From the NCBI RefSeq assembly GCF_017599305.1, contig NZ_JAGFWR010000007.1, forward strand, positions 186,001 to 250,000: a stretch of DNA of 64,000 bases. Direction: 5' to 3'. Below are positions 34,060 through 41,871 of the stretch, piece after piece (the first letter of the stretch is position 1; the number at the start of each line of letters is the position of its first letter). Position numbers and translations under genes: made by a program. The notes beneath the pieces are model-generated. The model saw only the letters and a list, made by a program, of their open reading frames with translations, searched no databases and was not told the DNA's origin. This DNA comes from Micromonospora antibiotica (lineage in GTDB: Bacteria > Actinomycetota > Actinomycetes > Mycobacteriales > Micromonosporaceae).

Positions 34060-35465
34060 CCGGCGCACCCCGATCGGCTGACCCGTCCGTCACCGGCCCG
34101 GCTGCCGTCGGCCCGGCTGCCGCTGACCCGTCCCTCGCCGGCCCGTCCGCGGCAGGTCCGTCCCGCACCGAACTGCCCGGCGGCCCGCTCTCCGGCCAGC
34201 CCAGCGGGCCGTCCGCCGGCCCGTCCGGCCCGTCCGCCGGCCCGTCCGGCCCGTCCGCCGGCCCGTCCGGCCCGTCCAGCGGGCCTTCCGCCGGGTCTCC
34301 GGGCGGACCGTCCCCCGACCTGCCCGGTGGTCCGCCCTCCGACCCGCCCTCCGGGCCGCCCGGAGGGCCGGCTGCGTCACCGGTCCGGCGGCGACGCCCG
34401 CGACCGGTGTTCCTGCTCGGGGCGGCGGGGCTGCTCGTGGTGGCGGTGGCGGCAACGGCGGTCACCTTCGCCAGTGACGGCCACGCCGACCGTGCGACGT
34501 CGTCCGACCGCAGGCCGCCGTCGTCCGCCAAGGTCACCCGGCAGACCCTGGTCGACCGGGAGACCAAGAACGGCGAGCTGGGGTACGGCACCCCGCGCGC
34601 CCGGGACAGCCGGCTGAGCGGGACGGTCACCTGGCTCGCCGAGGGCGGTGCGACGGTCAAGCGGGGTAAGACGCTCTACCGGATCGACGACGAACCGGTG
34701 GTGCTGCTCTACGGTGGCCTGCCCGCGTACCGGGTGCTGCGTTCCGGGGTCAGCGGCACCGACGTCAAACAGTTCGAGCAGAACCTCGCCGCGCTCGGGC
34801 ACGACGGTTTCACCGTCGACGAGGACTTCACCTCGGCGACCGCCGACGCGGTCCGGGACTGGCAGGAGGACCTGGGCCTGCCGGAGACCGGGCAGGTCGA
34901 GCCGGGCCGGATCGTCTACGCCCCCGGCGAGGTCCGGGTGGACAGCCACGGCGTGGAGGTGGGCGACACCGTCGGTGCGGGCAAGGTGGTCCTCTCGACC
35001 ACCGGTACCACCCGCCTGGTCACCTGCACCCTCGACGTGGAGGACCAGCGGTTGGCCCGCAAGGGCGCGGAGGTGACCATCACGCTGCCCGACGGCACCC
35101 GCAGCACCGGCAAGGTCGACACGGTCGAGACGGTGGTGCAGACCTCGGCGGCCACGACGGGCAAGGACGCGGAGACCGACACCAAGATCGAGGTGACCGT
35201 CACCGGGGACGACGCCAAGGCGCTGGCCGGCTACGACAAGGCGGCGGTGGACGTCGGCCTCGTCGCCTCGGAACGCGCCGACGTGCTCACCGTGCCGGTC
35301 GCGGCACTGCTCACCCTGGCCGAGGGCGGCTACGGGCTGGAGGTGGTCGAGGAGGGTGGTACCCGGATCGTCGCGGTGCGTACGGGCCTGTTCGCCGACG
35401 GCCGGGTGGAGGTCTCCGGCGACGCGGTCACCGAGGGGCTGACCGTGGGGATGCCCGGTGACTGA
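34056..35465 (+). CDS. MacA-like efflux adaptor with peptidoglycan-binding domain
   Basis: The protein has 469 residues. A Gly/Pro/Ser-rich cytoplasmic N-terminus of about 110 residues, with GPSAGPSGPS tandem units, precedes a single helix (about 122-143). The outer part contains a PG_binding_1-like domain (SGTDVKQFEQNLAALGHDGF to TADAVRDWQEDLGLP) inserted in an adaptor scaffold. The scaffold then shows a beta-barrel region and VLTVPVAALLTLAEGGYGLE, typical of membrane-fusion proteins. It would link the MacB-like permease to the cell wall. It overlaps the next gene by 8 bp. Confidence 0.83.
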   Translation: MTGAPRSADPSVTGPAAVGPAAADPSLAGPSAAGPSRTELPGGPLSGQPSGPSAGPSGPSAGPSGPSAGPSGPSSGPSAGSPGGPSPDLPGGPPSDPPSGPPGGPAASPVRRRRPRPVFLLGAAGLLVVAVAATAVTFASDGHADRATSSDRRPPSSAKVTRQTLVDRETKNGELGYGTPRARDSRLSGTVTWLAEGGATVKRGKTLYRIDDEPVVLLYGGLPAYRVLRSGVSGTDVKQFEQNLAALGHDGFTVDEDFTSATADAVRDWQEDLGLPETGQVEPGRIVYAPGEVRVDSHGVEVGDTVGAGKVVLSTTGTTRLVTCTLDVEDQRLARKGAEVTITLPDGTRSTGKVDTVETVVQTSAATTGKDAETDTKIEVTVTGDDAKALAGYDKAAVDVGLVASERADVLTVPVAALLTLAEGGYGLEVVEEGGTRIVAVRTGLFADGRVEVSGDAVTEGLTVGMPGD

Positions 35466-36180
35466 GCCGCCCCGGGCCGACCACCCCGACCACGTGGTCG
35501 AGCTGCGTGACGTGACGAAACGCTACGGCGACACGGTCGCCGCCCTCGGTGGGGTGTCGATGAGCGTCGACCGGGGGGCCCTGGTGGCCATCGTCGGCCC
35601 GTCCGGCTCGGGGAAGTCCACCATGCTCAACGTGATCGGCACCCTGGACCGGCCCACCTCGGGCGCGGTCCACATCGACGGGTACGACGCCGCCCGGTTG
35701 TCCGACCGGGAGTTGTCCGCGCTGCGGGCCAGCCGGATCGGCTTCGTGTTCCAGCAGTTCCACCTGGCTGCCGGCGTACCCCTGGTGGAGAACGTGGCGG
35801 ACGGCCTGCTCTATGCCGGGGTGCCCCGGCGGGAGCGGCGGCGGCGGGCGGAGGCGGCGCTGCGACGGGTCGGCCTGGGACACCGGCTGGACCACCGGCC
35901 GCACCAGCTCTCCGGCGGGGAGCGGCAGCGGGCGGCGATCGCCCGTGCGGTGGTCGGTGAACCGCCGCTGCTGCTGGCCGACGAGCCGACGGGCAACCTC
36001 GACTCCAGCTCCGGCGCGGGGGTGATGGAGCTGCTGCACGAGCTGCACGCGGCCGGTACCACCATCGTGGTGATCACCCACGACCGGGAGATCGCGGCGA
36101 GCCTGCCCCGGCAGGTGCAGATGCGCGACGGGCTGATCGTGGCGGACTCCGCCGCCCTGACCGAGGGGGTGCTGCGATGA
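35458..36180 (+). CDS. MacB/LolD-type ABC ATPase
   Basis: The protein has 240 residues. Walker A is GPSGSGKSTM, the signature is LSGGERQRAAIARA, Walker B is LLLADEP followed by TGNLDS, and the H-loop is in ITHD. The TGNLDS block marks the MacB/LolD group that works with FtsX-fold permeases, often to release peptides or lipoproteins or to remove antimicrobial peptides. The start is a GTG at 35458 inside the preceding gene. It is coupled through ATGA to the permease gene. Confidence 0.92.
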   Translation: MTEPPRADHPDHVVELRDVTKRYGDTVAALGGVSMSVDRGALVAIVGPSGSGKSTMLNVIGTLDRPTSGAVHIDGYDAARLSDRELSALRASRIGFVFQQFHLAAGVPLVENVADGLLYAGVPRRERRRRAEAALRRVGLGHRLDHRPHQLSGGERQRAAIARAVVGEPPLLLADEPTGNLDSSSGAGVMELLHELHAAGTTIVVITHDREIAASLPRQVQMRDGLIVADSAALTEGVLR

Positions 36181-37433
36181 CCACCACGCCGCTGCGGTCG
36201 ACGGGCGCGGCCCGGCGAAGCGGTGCTGGGCGACCGGAGCGGCTGCGACCGGCCCGGATGAGCCCGCAGGACGTGCTGCGGGTCGGTGGCGTGGGGCTGC
36301 GGACCCGGCCGCTGCGGGCGTTCCTGTCCGCCCTGGGCATCGCCATCGGCATCGCCGCGATGATCAGCGTGGTCGGCATCTCCTCGTCGTCCCGGGCCGA
36401 CCTGGACCGGACGCTGGCCGCCCTGGGCACCAACCTGCTCACCGTCGCGCCGGGGAGCACCCTCTTCGGTGCGGACGCCCAGTTGCCGGTCGAGGCGGTC
36501 GGCATGATCAGCCGGATCGGCCCGGTACGCCAGGTGTCGGCGACCGCCCAGCTGGCCGACATGCCGGTCTACCGGTCGGACCGGATCCCGGCGGCGCAGA
36601 CCGGTGGCCTCGGCACCCAGGCGGTGGAGCTGGACCTGCTCGACACCGTCGGCGCTTCACTGGCCAGCGGGACCTGGCTCAACGAGGCCACCGGGAGGTA
36701 TCCGGCCACGGTGCTCGGGTCGGTGGCCGCGGAGCGGCTCGGCCTCGGCGCGGCCGGGCCGGACATCCGGGTCTACCTCGACGGGCGCTGGTTCACCGTG
36801 ATCGGCATCCTGCGACCGGTCCCGCTCGCCCCGGAACTCGACTCGTCGGCCCTGGTCGGTTGGTCGGCCGCGACCACCTACCTGGGCCTGGACGGGCACC
36901 CGACCCGGATCTACACCCGTTCGGCCGAGCAGCACGTCGAGGCGGTCCGGGCGGTGCTGGCGGCGACGGCCAACCCGGAGCAGTCCAACGAGATCCAGGT
37001 TTCCCGGCCGTCCGATGCGCTCGCCGCCCAGCAGGCCACCGACGAGGCGTTCACCGGTCTGCTGCTCGGGCTGGGTGCGGTGGCGTTGCTGGTCGGCGGG
37101 GTGGGGGTGGCCAACACCATGGTCATCTCGGTGATCGAACGGCGGGCCGAGATCGGGTTGCGGCGGTCGCTGGGTGCCACCCGGGGGCAGATCCGCACCC
37201 AGTTCCTCGCCGAGTCGCTGCTGTTGTCCGCCCTGGGTGGGCTGGGCGGGGTGCTGCTCGGTGGCCTGGTCACCGCCGGTTACGCCGGTTCGCAGGGGTG
37301 GCCGACGGTGGTGCCGCTGTGGGTGGTGGCCGGCGGCATCGGGGCGACGATCGGCATCGGTGCGTTGGCCGGGCTCTACCCGGCGATCCGGGCCAGCCGG
37401 CTGGCCCCCACCGAGGCTCTCGCCACCCCCTGA
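36177..37433 (+). CDS. FtsX/MacB-type ABC permease
   Basis: The protein has 418 residues. One helix near residues 43-63, a large extracytoplasmic domain (about 70-280), and three C-terminal helices match the FtsX/MacB permease topology. The block NTMVISVIERRAEIGLRRSL is the landmark coupling region. It would form a mechanotransmission exporter with the ATPase and MacA-like adaptor. It is the last gene of the four-gene operon and is followed by a hairpin. Confidence 0.9.
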   Translation: MTTTPLRSTGAARRSGAGRPERLRPARMSPQDVLRVGGVGLRTRPLRAFLSALGIAIGIAAMISVVGISSSSRADLDRTLAALGTNLLTVAPGSTLFGADAQLPVEAVGMISRIGPVRQVSATAQLADMPVYRSDRIPAAQTGGLGTQAVELDLLDTVGASLASGTWLNEATGRYPATVLGSVAAERLGLGAAGPDIRVYLDGRWFTVIGILRPVPLAPELDSSALVGWSAATTYLGLDGHPTRIYTRSAEQHVEAVRAVLAATANPEQSNEIQVSRPSDALAAQQATDEAFTGLLLGLGAVALLVGGVGVANTMVISVIERRAEIGLRRSLGATRGQIRTQFLAESLLLSALGGLGGVLLGGLVTAGYAGSQGWPTVVPLWVVAGGIGATIGIGALAGLYPAIRASRLAPTEALATP

Positions 37434-37454
37434 CCGCCCCGCCCGACGGGTGGC

Positions 37455-37488
37455 CCGGCGGCCGGTGGGGGACCTCACCGGCCGCCGG
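37455..37488. terminator. 13-bp hairpin between convergent genes
   Basis: Arms 37455-37467 and 37476-37488 pair perfectly around an 8-nt loop, 21 bp from each flanking stop codon (37433 and 37510). It can serve both directions. Confidence 0.8.
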
Positions 37489-37509
37489 ACCACGATCAGC
37501 CGGGCCGGC

Positions 37510-39330
37510 TCAACGCCGGCTCACCCGGATCAGTTCCCAGCCGCCCTTCGGGACGCCGGGCGTCGGGTCGGTGCGCAGGTTCATCGGGTTCGCCATCCCG
37601 AGATAGAGCGTGGAGCCGTCCACGACCATGGTGCGGACACCCTGGTTGAGCGGGTTGCCGAAGCCGCCGGTGTCGACGGCGCGGGCCGGCCGGCCGGGCG
37701 CGTCGAACGACCAGAGGTCCGCCCCGAAGGTCGGCGGGCTGGGCGCCGTGCCGGCCGGGGGCGTCGGCATCTCACCTTCCAGCGAGATGTAGGCGAAGTC
37801 CATGGTGCCGACGTAGAGCCGGCCGCCGGCCACCGCCATCTTCCAGGCGTACAGGTTGAACGGGTCGCCGAAGCCGGAGCCGCCGTAGACCGGGGTCGCC
37901 CCGGTCGGGGCCGGGGCCCACGCACCGACGCCGTTGTTCGCGGTCGGGTCGTACGCCGGCAGCGTCGACTCGCCGTAGAGCGTCTCGATCCGTTCGTGTG
38001 CGCCACCGAGGTCCTGGCCGCGGAAGACGGCGAACGCCCGCTGGGTGTTCTGCACGGTGGCCTGGAGCTGCGCCTGACTGCGCGGCGGGTACACCGACAG
38101 GTGCAGGGCGGTCGCCTGCAACGGCACGTGCATGGTCCCCCAGTGCAGCCGGCCGCCGTAGGAGGCGAGACCACCGAGGGCGTACGCCCGGCGGACCACC
38201 GGGTCGGGCTCGTAGTCGGCAGCGGACCAGACCTGCGCCCAGTTGCCGGCGTCCTCCGGGTTGAGTCCGGGTGCGCCGGCCGCCAGCGGCGGGCTCATCC
38301 AGATGCCGGCCAGGTCGGCCGGGTCGGTGTCGTCAACGGCACCGGTGTCCGCCGCCGGGGTGGCACCGACGGCGCGCGGTGCCTGCTCGCCCACGTCGGA
38401 GTACGACGGGCCGACCGGGGGCGGCGTCGGGAGGATGCCGGCTGCGGCGCGTTCGGCCGCCGAGCCGTCGACGATCGCCTTGGGCCAGGTCGAGACGTAG
38501 AGCCGCCCCTGGTGCTCGGTGAGGTCGGCGACCTGGGTGGGCAGGTCGGCGACCTCGGTGAAGGCGAACGGGTCGGTGCGGTCGCCGGTCCAGCGCAGCA
38601 CCCGGCCGGCCTCGCCACCGTTGGCGCCCAGCCCGACCCCGGCGTAGAGCACGCCGCCGGCCACCACCCAGTGCCGGATGTTCTCGTACGCGGTGAGGTT
38701 GGTCGAGCCGAGGTAACGGCCGGTGACGGTGTCGAAGGCGAACACGTTCACCCCGCCGACCACGCTCGGGCCACCGAGCAGTACGACGCCCTGGTGGGCG
38801 GCGGCGCTACGCAGGCCGGCGGTGGTGTTCAGCAGGTTCGCGTCCGCCGGGGAGGCGGACGTGATGTCGGCGGTGCGTTCGGTGAGCCGTTCGGTGGCGA
38901 GGTCGTAGGTGTAGACCTCGGGGGTGCGGTGGTCGCCGAGGGTGGCGGGCAGGGCGGGGTTGCCCCGGGCCGGCTGGCTCTGACCGAACTCGCAGACGTA
39001 GTCGTCGTTGAGGATCGGTTCGCGGACCTGGTAGCCCTCGGGCTTCAGGCAGAGCACGTTCGCCCCGGTGCCGAACCAGAGCCGGCGGCCGGCCTGGGCG
39101 AGCCCCCAGACGTACGACTGGTTGACCTTGGGCTGTCCCACGGTGCAGGGCGGCCCGGGTGGATAGTCGACGCCGACGCCGGCAAAACACTCGTCAGCGG
39201 CTGCCTTGGCGAGCAGTCGTACCGTTTCGGGGCGAATGTCGGCGTGGGCCGGAGTGGCGAGCAAGGGCAGCAGGATCAGGGTGGCAAATGCGGGCAGCAG
39301 TCGTCCCGGTAGGGGTGGTCGACGTCGCAC
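37510..39330 (-). CDS. Secreted propeller-like protein of unknown function
   Basis: The protein has 606 residues and a Sec signal peptide (RRRPPLPGRLL, hydrophobic core, cut after PAHA). It has no named family that I recognise. Repeated short strand-turn segments such as GRLYVSTWPKAIVDG, GRLHWGTMHVPLQ, GRLYVGTMDFAYISLEG and STLYLGMANPMNL suggest a beta-propeller of PQQ or kelch type. Cysteines near the N-terminus (ADECFAG, GPPCTVG, NVLCLKP, DYVCEFG) could form disulphides. The GTG at 39330 follows AAGGA and begins the signal peptide directly. It is preceded by a long gene-free gap. Confidence 0.75.
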   Translation of the reverse strand: MRRRPPLPGRLLPAFATLILLPLLATPAHADIRPETVRLLAKAAADECFAGVGVDYPPGPPCTVGQPKVNQSYVWGLAQAGRRLWFGTGANVLCLKPEGYQVREPILNDDYVCEFGQSQPARGNPALPATLGDHRTPEVYTYDLATERLTERTADITSASPADANLLNTTAGLRSAAAHQGVVLLGGPSVVGGVNVFAFDTVTGRYLGSTNLTAYENIRHWVVAGGVLYAGVGLGANGGEAGRVLRWTGDRTDPFAFTEVADLPTQVADLTEHQGRLYVSTWPKAIVDGSAAERAAAGILPTPPPVGPSYSDVGEQAPRAVGATPAADTGAVDDTDPADLAGIWMSPPLAAGAPGLNPEDAGNWAQVWSAADYEPDPVVRRAYALGGLASYGGRLHWGTMHVPLQATALHLSVYPPRSQAQLQATVQNTQRAFAVFRGQDLGGAHERIETLYGESTLPAYDPTANNGVGAWAPAPTGATPVYGGSGFGDPFNLYAWKMAVAGGRLYVGTMDFAYISLEGEMPTPPAGTAPSPPTFGADLWSFDAPGRPARAVDTGGFGNPLNQGVRTMVVDGSTLYLGMANPMNLRTDPTPGVPKGGWELIRVSRR

Positions 39331-40045
39331 GGTGGTCCTTTCCGTGAACAAACGGTCGGGCTGGCGATAGCCGGGACGGGTGGGCTGGATCGCTCTCGAC
39401 CAGGGGAGATGGGTAATCGGCGGTGCACCCGGAGGGGTGGTGCAGGTTGCCGGATCGCGTCGGTCGACGGGAATGGCAAATTGCCGGCGCGAGGTTACGG
39501 GCCGGCTCGGTGGGGTGGTTTTGGCGGGTGATTCCGAGGGTGGTTGTCGCAGTTCCGGGGGCAACGTGGTGCCGAGGCTAACGTATTACGCAGCCCGTTA
39601 TCACCGGAAAAATTGTTAAGGATTTTTGAACTGGCGACCGTGCCGGCTACTGCCGTGAGTCGATGTCGAAGCGCGGCGCGGGGTGTCGGGGCCGGGCCTC
39701 GTGAAAATTGCTGACGGGTGGGGCGTTCCGGGTGTCGCGGGTAAACCGCGCCAACCGCCTGCTGTCGTCTGAAGTTGGCGTGCAGTGCGGACACCTCGCG
39801 CTGGCGGCGGTGTCGGGCCCGGGCCCCTCGCCGCTGGTCGGGTGGGCCGGGCCCGGTCGAGGTTCCCCGGTGACCTCCGGGTGGCTTCCCGCGCGAATTG
39901 CGTGCATATTCATTTTCCATAAACGCGGCGTATGAACTTCGTGACAGTTAATTCATAGTTAACAATCATTACATCCTGAGCCGCTCCGGCTCGCGGCGGG
40001 GAGGTGGTCGGGGTCGACCGGTGGTGGTGGTCGCGGGCGCGTGGG

Positions 40046-40085
40046 CCCGGCGTCACTCCCGACGAGACGTAGGGGTGACGCCGGG
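40046..40085. other. 11-bp inverted repeat hairpin
   Basis: CCCGGCGTCAC (40046-40056) and GTGACGCCGGG (40075-40085) pair around an 18-nt loop, in the gap upstream of the DoxX gene. It may be a 5' leader structure or the terminator of an unannotated short transcript. Confidence 0.5.
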
Positions 40086-40160
40086 ACGTCGGGGTGGGGT
40101 AATGTCTCGCGCCGAGACCTTCCCAGTAACAAAGAATTTATCGATTTAACTGCTTCGATG

Positions 40161-40173
40161 CCTCATCATGAGG
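40161..40173. promoter_or_regulatory. 13-bp palindrome upstream of DoxX
   Basis: CCTCAT-C-ATGAGG is a perfect palindrome 29 bp before the DoxX start, suited to a dimeric repressor. The position would block transcription or early elongation. Confidence 0.45.
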
Positions 40174-40201
40174 GGACGTAATCCCTTCCATGGAGGTTCC
40201 C

Positions 40202-40651
40202 ATGAACGTGTCTCGGCTCGGCGGGCCGACCCTCTCGCTGTACCGCATCGTCATCGGCCTGCTGTTCATGCTGCACGGCCTGTCCTCGGTCTTCGGGTTG
40301 TTCGGCGGCAACCCCGTGACCGGCAAGGCTGTCCCGGTCGGTGCCTGGCCCGGCTGGTGGGCCGCACTGATCCAGCTCGTCTGCGGTGCGCTGGTGCTGG
40401 CCGGGCTCTTCACCCGGCCCGCCGCGCTCCTCGCGTCCGGCTCGATGGCGTACGCCTACTTCGTGGTGCACCAGCCGGAAGGGCTGCTGCCGCTGCGCAA
40501 CGGAGGCGAGCTGTCGGCGCTCTTCTGCTGGTCGTTCCTGCTGATCGCGGTGCTCGGCCCGGGCTCCTGGGCGCTGGACACGCTGCTCGCCCGCCGCAGC
40601 GCCGACGCCCCGTCGGCACCGGTAACGGAGCGAAGCTCGGTGCCGGCCTGA
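40202..40651 (+). CDS. DoxX-family membrane protein
   Basis: The protein has 149 residues with four hydrophobic helices. The DoxX signature RIVIGLLFMLHGLSSVFGLF opens the protein, and LVCGALVLAGLFTRPAAL and MAYAYFVVHQPEG follow. DoxX proteins take part in thiol/redox homeostasis at the membrane. The ATG at 40202 has GGAGG at ideal spacing. It is monocistronic with a strong downstream hairpin. Confidence 0.88.
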   Translation: MNVSRLGGPTLSLYRIVIGLLFMLHGLSSVFGLFGGNPVTGKAVPVGAWPGWWAALIQLVCGALVLAGLFTRPAALLASGSMAYAYFVVHQPEGLLPLRNGGELSALFCWSFLLIAVLGPGSWALDTLLARRSADAPSAPVTERSSVPA

Positions 40652-40662
40652 CGTACTGACCG

Positions 40663-40700
40663 GCGTCGCCGGAGCCGCAACGAGGCGGCTCCGGCGACGC
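40663..40700. terminator. 16-bp perfect hairpin between convergent genes
   Basis: Arms 40663-40678 and 40685-40700 pair perfectly around the loop AACGAG. It lies between the DoxX stop (40651) and the lipoprotein stop (40707) and can end both transcripts. Confidence 0.85.
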
Positions 40701-40706
40701 GTGCGG

Positions 40707-41435
40707 TCAGGGGTTGTACGGCGCGTCGGTGTGACTCACCTCGGCGAGGGTGCTGCCGGAGAGCTTGTAGACCGACGTCCGCTTGATGTCCAGCTCGGCC
40801 ATGCCCCGGCTGGGGCTGCGGGTCAGCCAGACCACGGTGGCCTTGCGCCCGGCCACGCTGATCGAGACGACCGGGGTCCGGTCGCCGAGGTCGGTCAGCG
40901 CGCGGAACACCGGCAGGCCACCGCTGTTGCGCCACGCCGCGAGCGTGTAGAAGGTGCCGCTGCCCCCGGTCTTGATCGCCACCGCGCCCACCGCGTCCTC
41001 CGCGCCGTCGCCGTCGAGGTCACCGATGCCGCAGGGCTTCTGGAGCGTCACGGTGGCCCCGTCCTCGCCCGACCACTGCCCCCCGGCCAGCGGCAGGTAG
41101 TCCGGGTAGCCGTTGTAGGGCGTCTTGCTGCTGCCGAGCCGGGCCTCCGCCAGATGGGCGCAGGTCAACGGTGCCTTGACCGGCGCGGCGGCGGCGGTGG
41201 TCGGGGCGGCGGCCGGCGGGGTGGTGGGGGCGGCCTTCTTCACCTCCGGCGAGGGAGCCCCGCTGGTGGGAGTCGCCTCGGGCGAGACCTGACTCAGCAC
41301 CGAGGCGGTGGAGGGCCCGGTGGACGGGCCGACGGTGGACGCGGCCTCGTCCGTCCCGCCCTGCTCACCCCCGCAGGCGGCGGTCAGTAGGCAGACCATG
41401 GTGAGGGTCGCAAGGCTCGACGGGATCCGTCGCAT
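40707..41435 (-). CDS. Secreted lipoprotein, unknown function
   Basis: The protein has 242 residues. The lipobox TAAC (Cys near 20) follows a hydrophobic signal. An Ala/Pro/Thr-rich linker (about 25-85) leads to a domain with YNGYPDYLPLAGGQW, the Asp-rich stretch GIGDLDGDGAEDAVGAVAI resembling an FG-GAP-type calcium loop, and GTFYTLAAWRNSGG. It likely sits on the outer face of the membrane. No enzymatic motif is visible. The ATG at 41435 has GAGGA upstream; upstream frame extensions lack a signal peptide. Confidence 0.78.
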   Translation of the reverse strand: MRRIPSSLATLTMVCLLTAACGGEQGGTDEAASTVGPSTGPSTASVLSQVSPEATPTSGAPSPEVKKAAPTTPPAAAPTTAAAAPVKAPLTCAHLAEARLGSSKTPYNGYPDYLPLAGGQWSGEDGATVTLQKPCGIGDLDGDGAEDAVGAVAIKTGGSGTFYTLAAWRNSGGLPVFRALTDLGDRTPVVSISVAGRKATVVWLTRSPSRGMAELDIKRTSVYKLSGSTLAEVSHTDAPYNP

Positions 41436-41703
41436 GGGCGGGGGGTCCTCTCTCGACGTCAGGTCTCCCGCACCGTACTGATCGATGGCAATGTCGGTCA
41501 TCGGCTCGTCGGCCGGCCCCCCACCGGCCTGTCGGAGCGCGGTCAGGGGCCGACCGGAGGGCCGGTGCGCGGCTCCGCACAAGGGCGTACTGAGCTGGAA
41601 ACTTGCCCGAAACATCAATGGCTTCCGGTGCGGCCGGCGCACGCCCCGCCGGCAGGTGGTTCACACCGTGGGAAGCAGACTGGGCGATGGCGGCGAAGCT
41701 GCC

Positions 41704-41709
41704 TAGACT
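41704..41709 (+). promoter_or_regulatory. Candidate -10 box (TAGACT) of the riboswitch transcript
   Basis: TAGACT lies about 20 bp upstream of the first riboswitch base, the right place for a start site near 41716. The -35 region at the expected spacing is only weakly conserved. Confidence 0.4.
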
Positions 41710-41728
41710 CGACGGCACAACTGCATAC

Positions 41729-41860
41729 CTCATCCAGAGGGGCTGAGGGATACGGCCCGACGACGCCCCGGCAACCACCCCGCGCGCTCATCGCTGAGCG
41801 TCCCGCGGGGCAGGTGCCAATTCCGTCCCCGCCGCAGGGTGCGATGCGGGGAAAGATGAG
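41729..41860 (+). ncRNA. SAM-I (S-box) riboswitch
   Basis: The conserved 5' part CTCATCCAGAGGGGCTGAGG is followed by GGCCC, the CCCGGCAACC block, a hairpin made by CCCCGCG/CGCGGGG, CAGGTGCCAATTCCG, and a second hairpin. It closes with GGAAAGATGAG. P1 is CTCATC (41729-41734) with GATGAG (41855-41860). The thrC ribosome-binding site AGAGGA (41859-41864) starts inside the 3' arm of P1, and no terminator lies between it and the start codon. Control is therefore probably translational: SAM-bound P1 would restrict access to the ribosome-binding site. Confidence 0.93.
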
Positions 41861-41871
41861 AGGAATCCGCC

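Larger units (their letters stand above)
39331..40201. other. 871-bp gap without a credible gene
   Basis: The region separates the divergent secreted-protein and DoxX genes and is patchily less GC-rich (near 39580-39640, 39930-39980, 40120-40160). It contains GTTAA-TTCATAG-TTAAC near 39948, a GAGCCG-CTC-CGGCTC hairpin at 39978-39992, and the hairpin at 40046-40085. Small open frames here have no ribosome-binding site or recognisable protein. It probably holds the promoters of both genes, perhaps with a regulatory RNA. Confidence 0.6.

Noticed and set aside
39495..39920. Small frames on the minus strand in the 871-bp gap
   Set aside because: No ribosome-binding site, Pro/Arg/Gly-rich composition, no recognisable protein.
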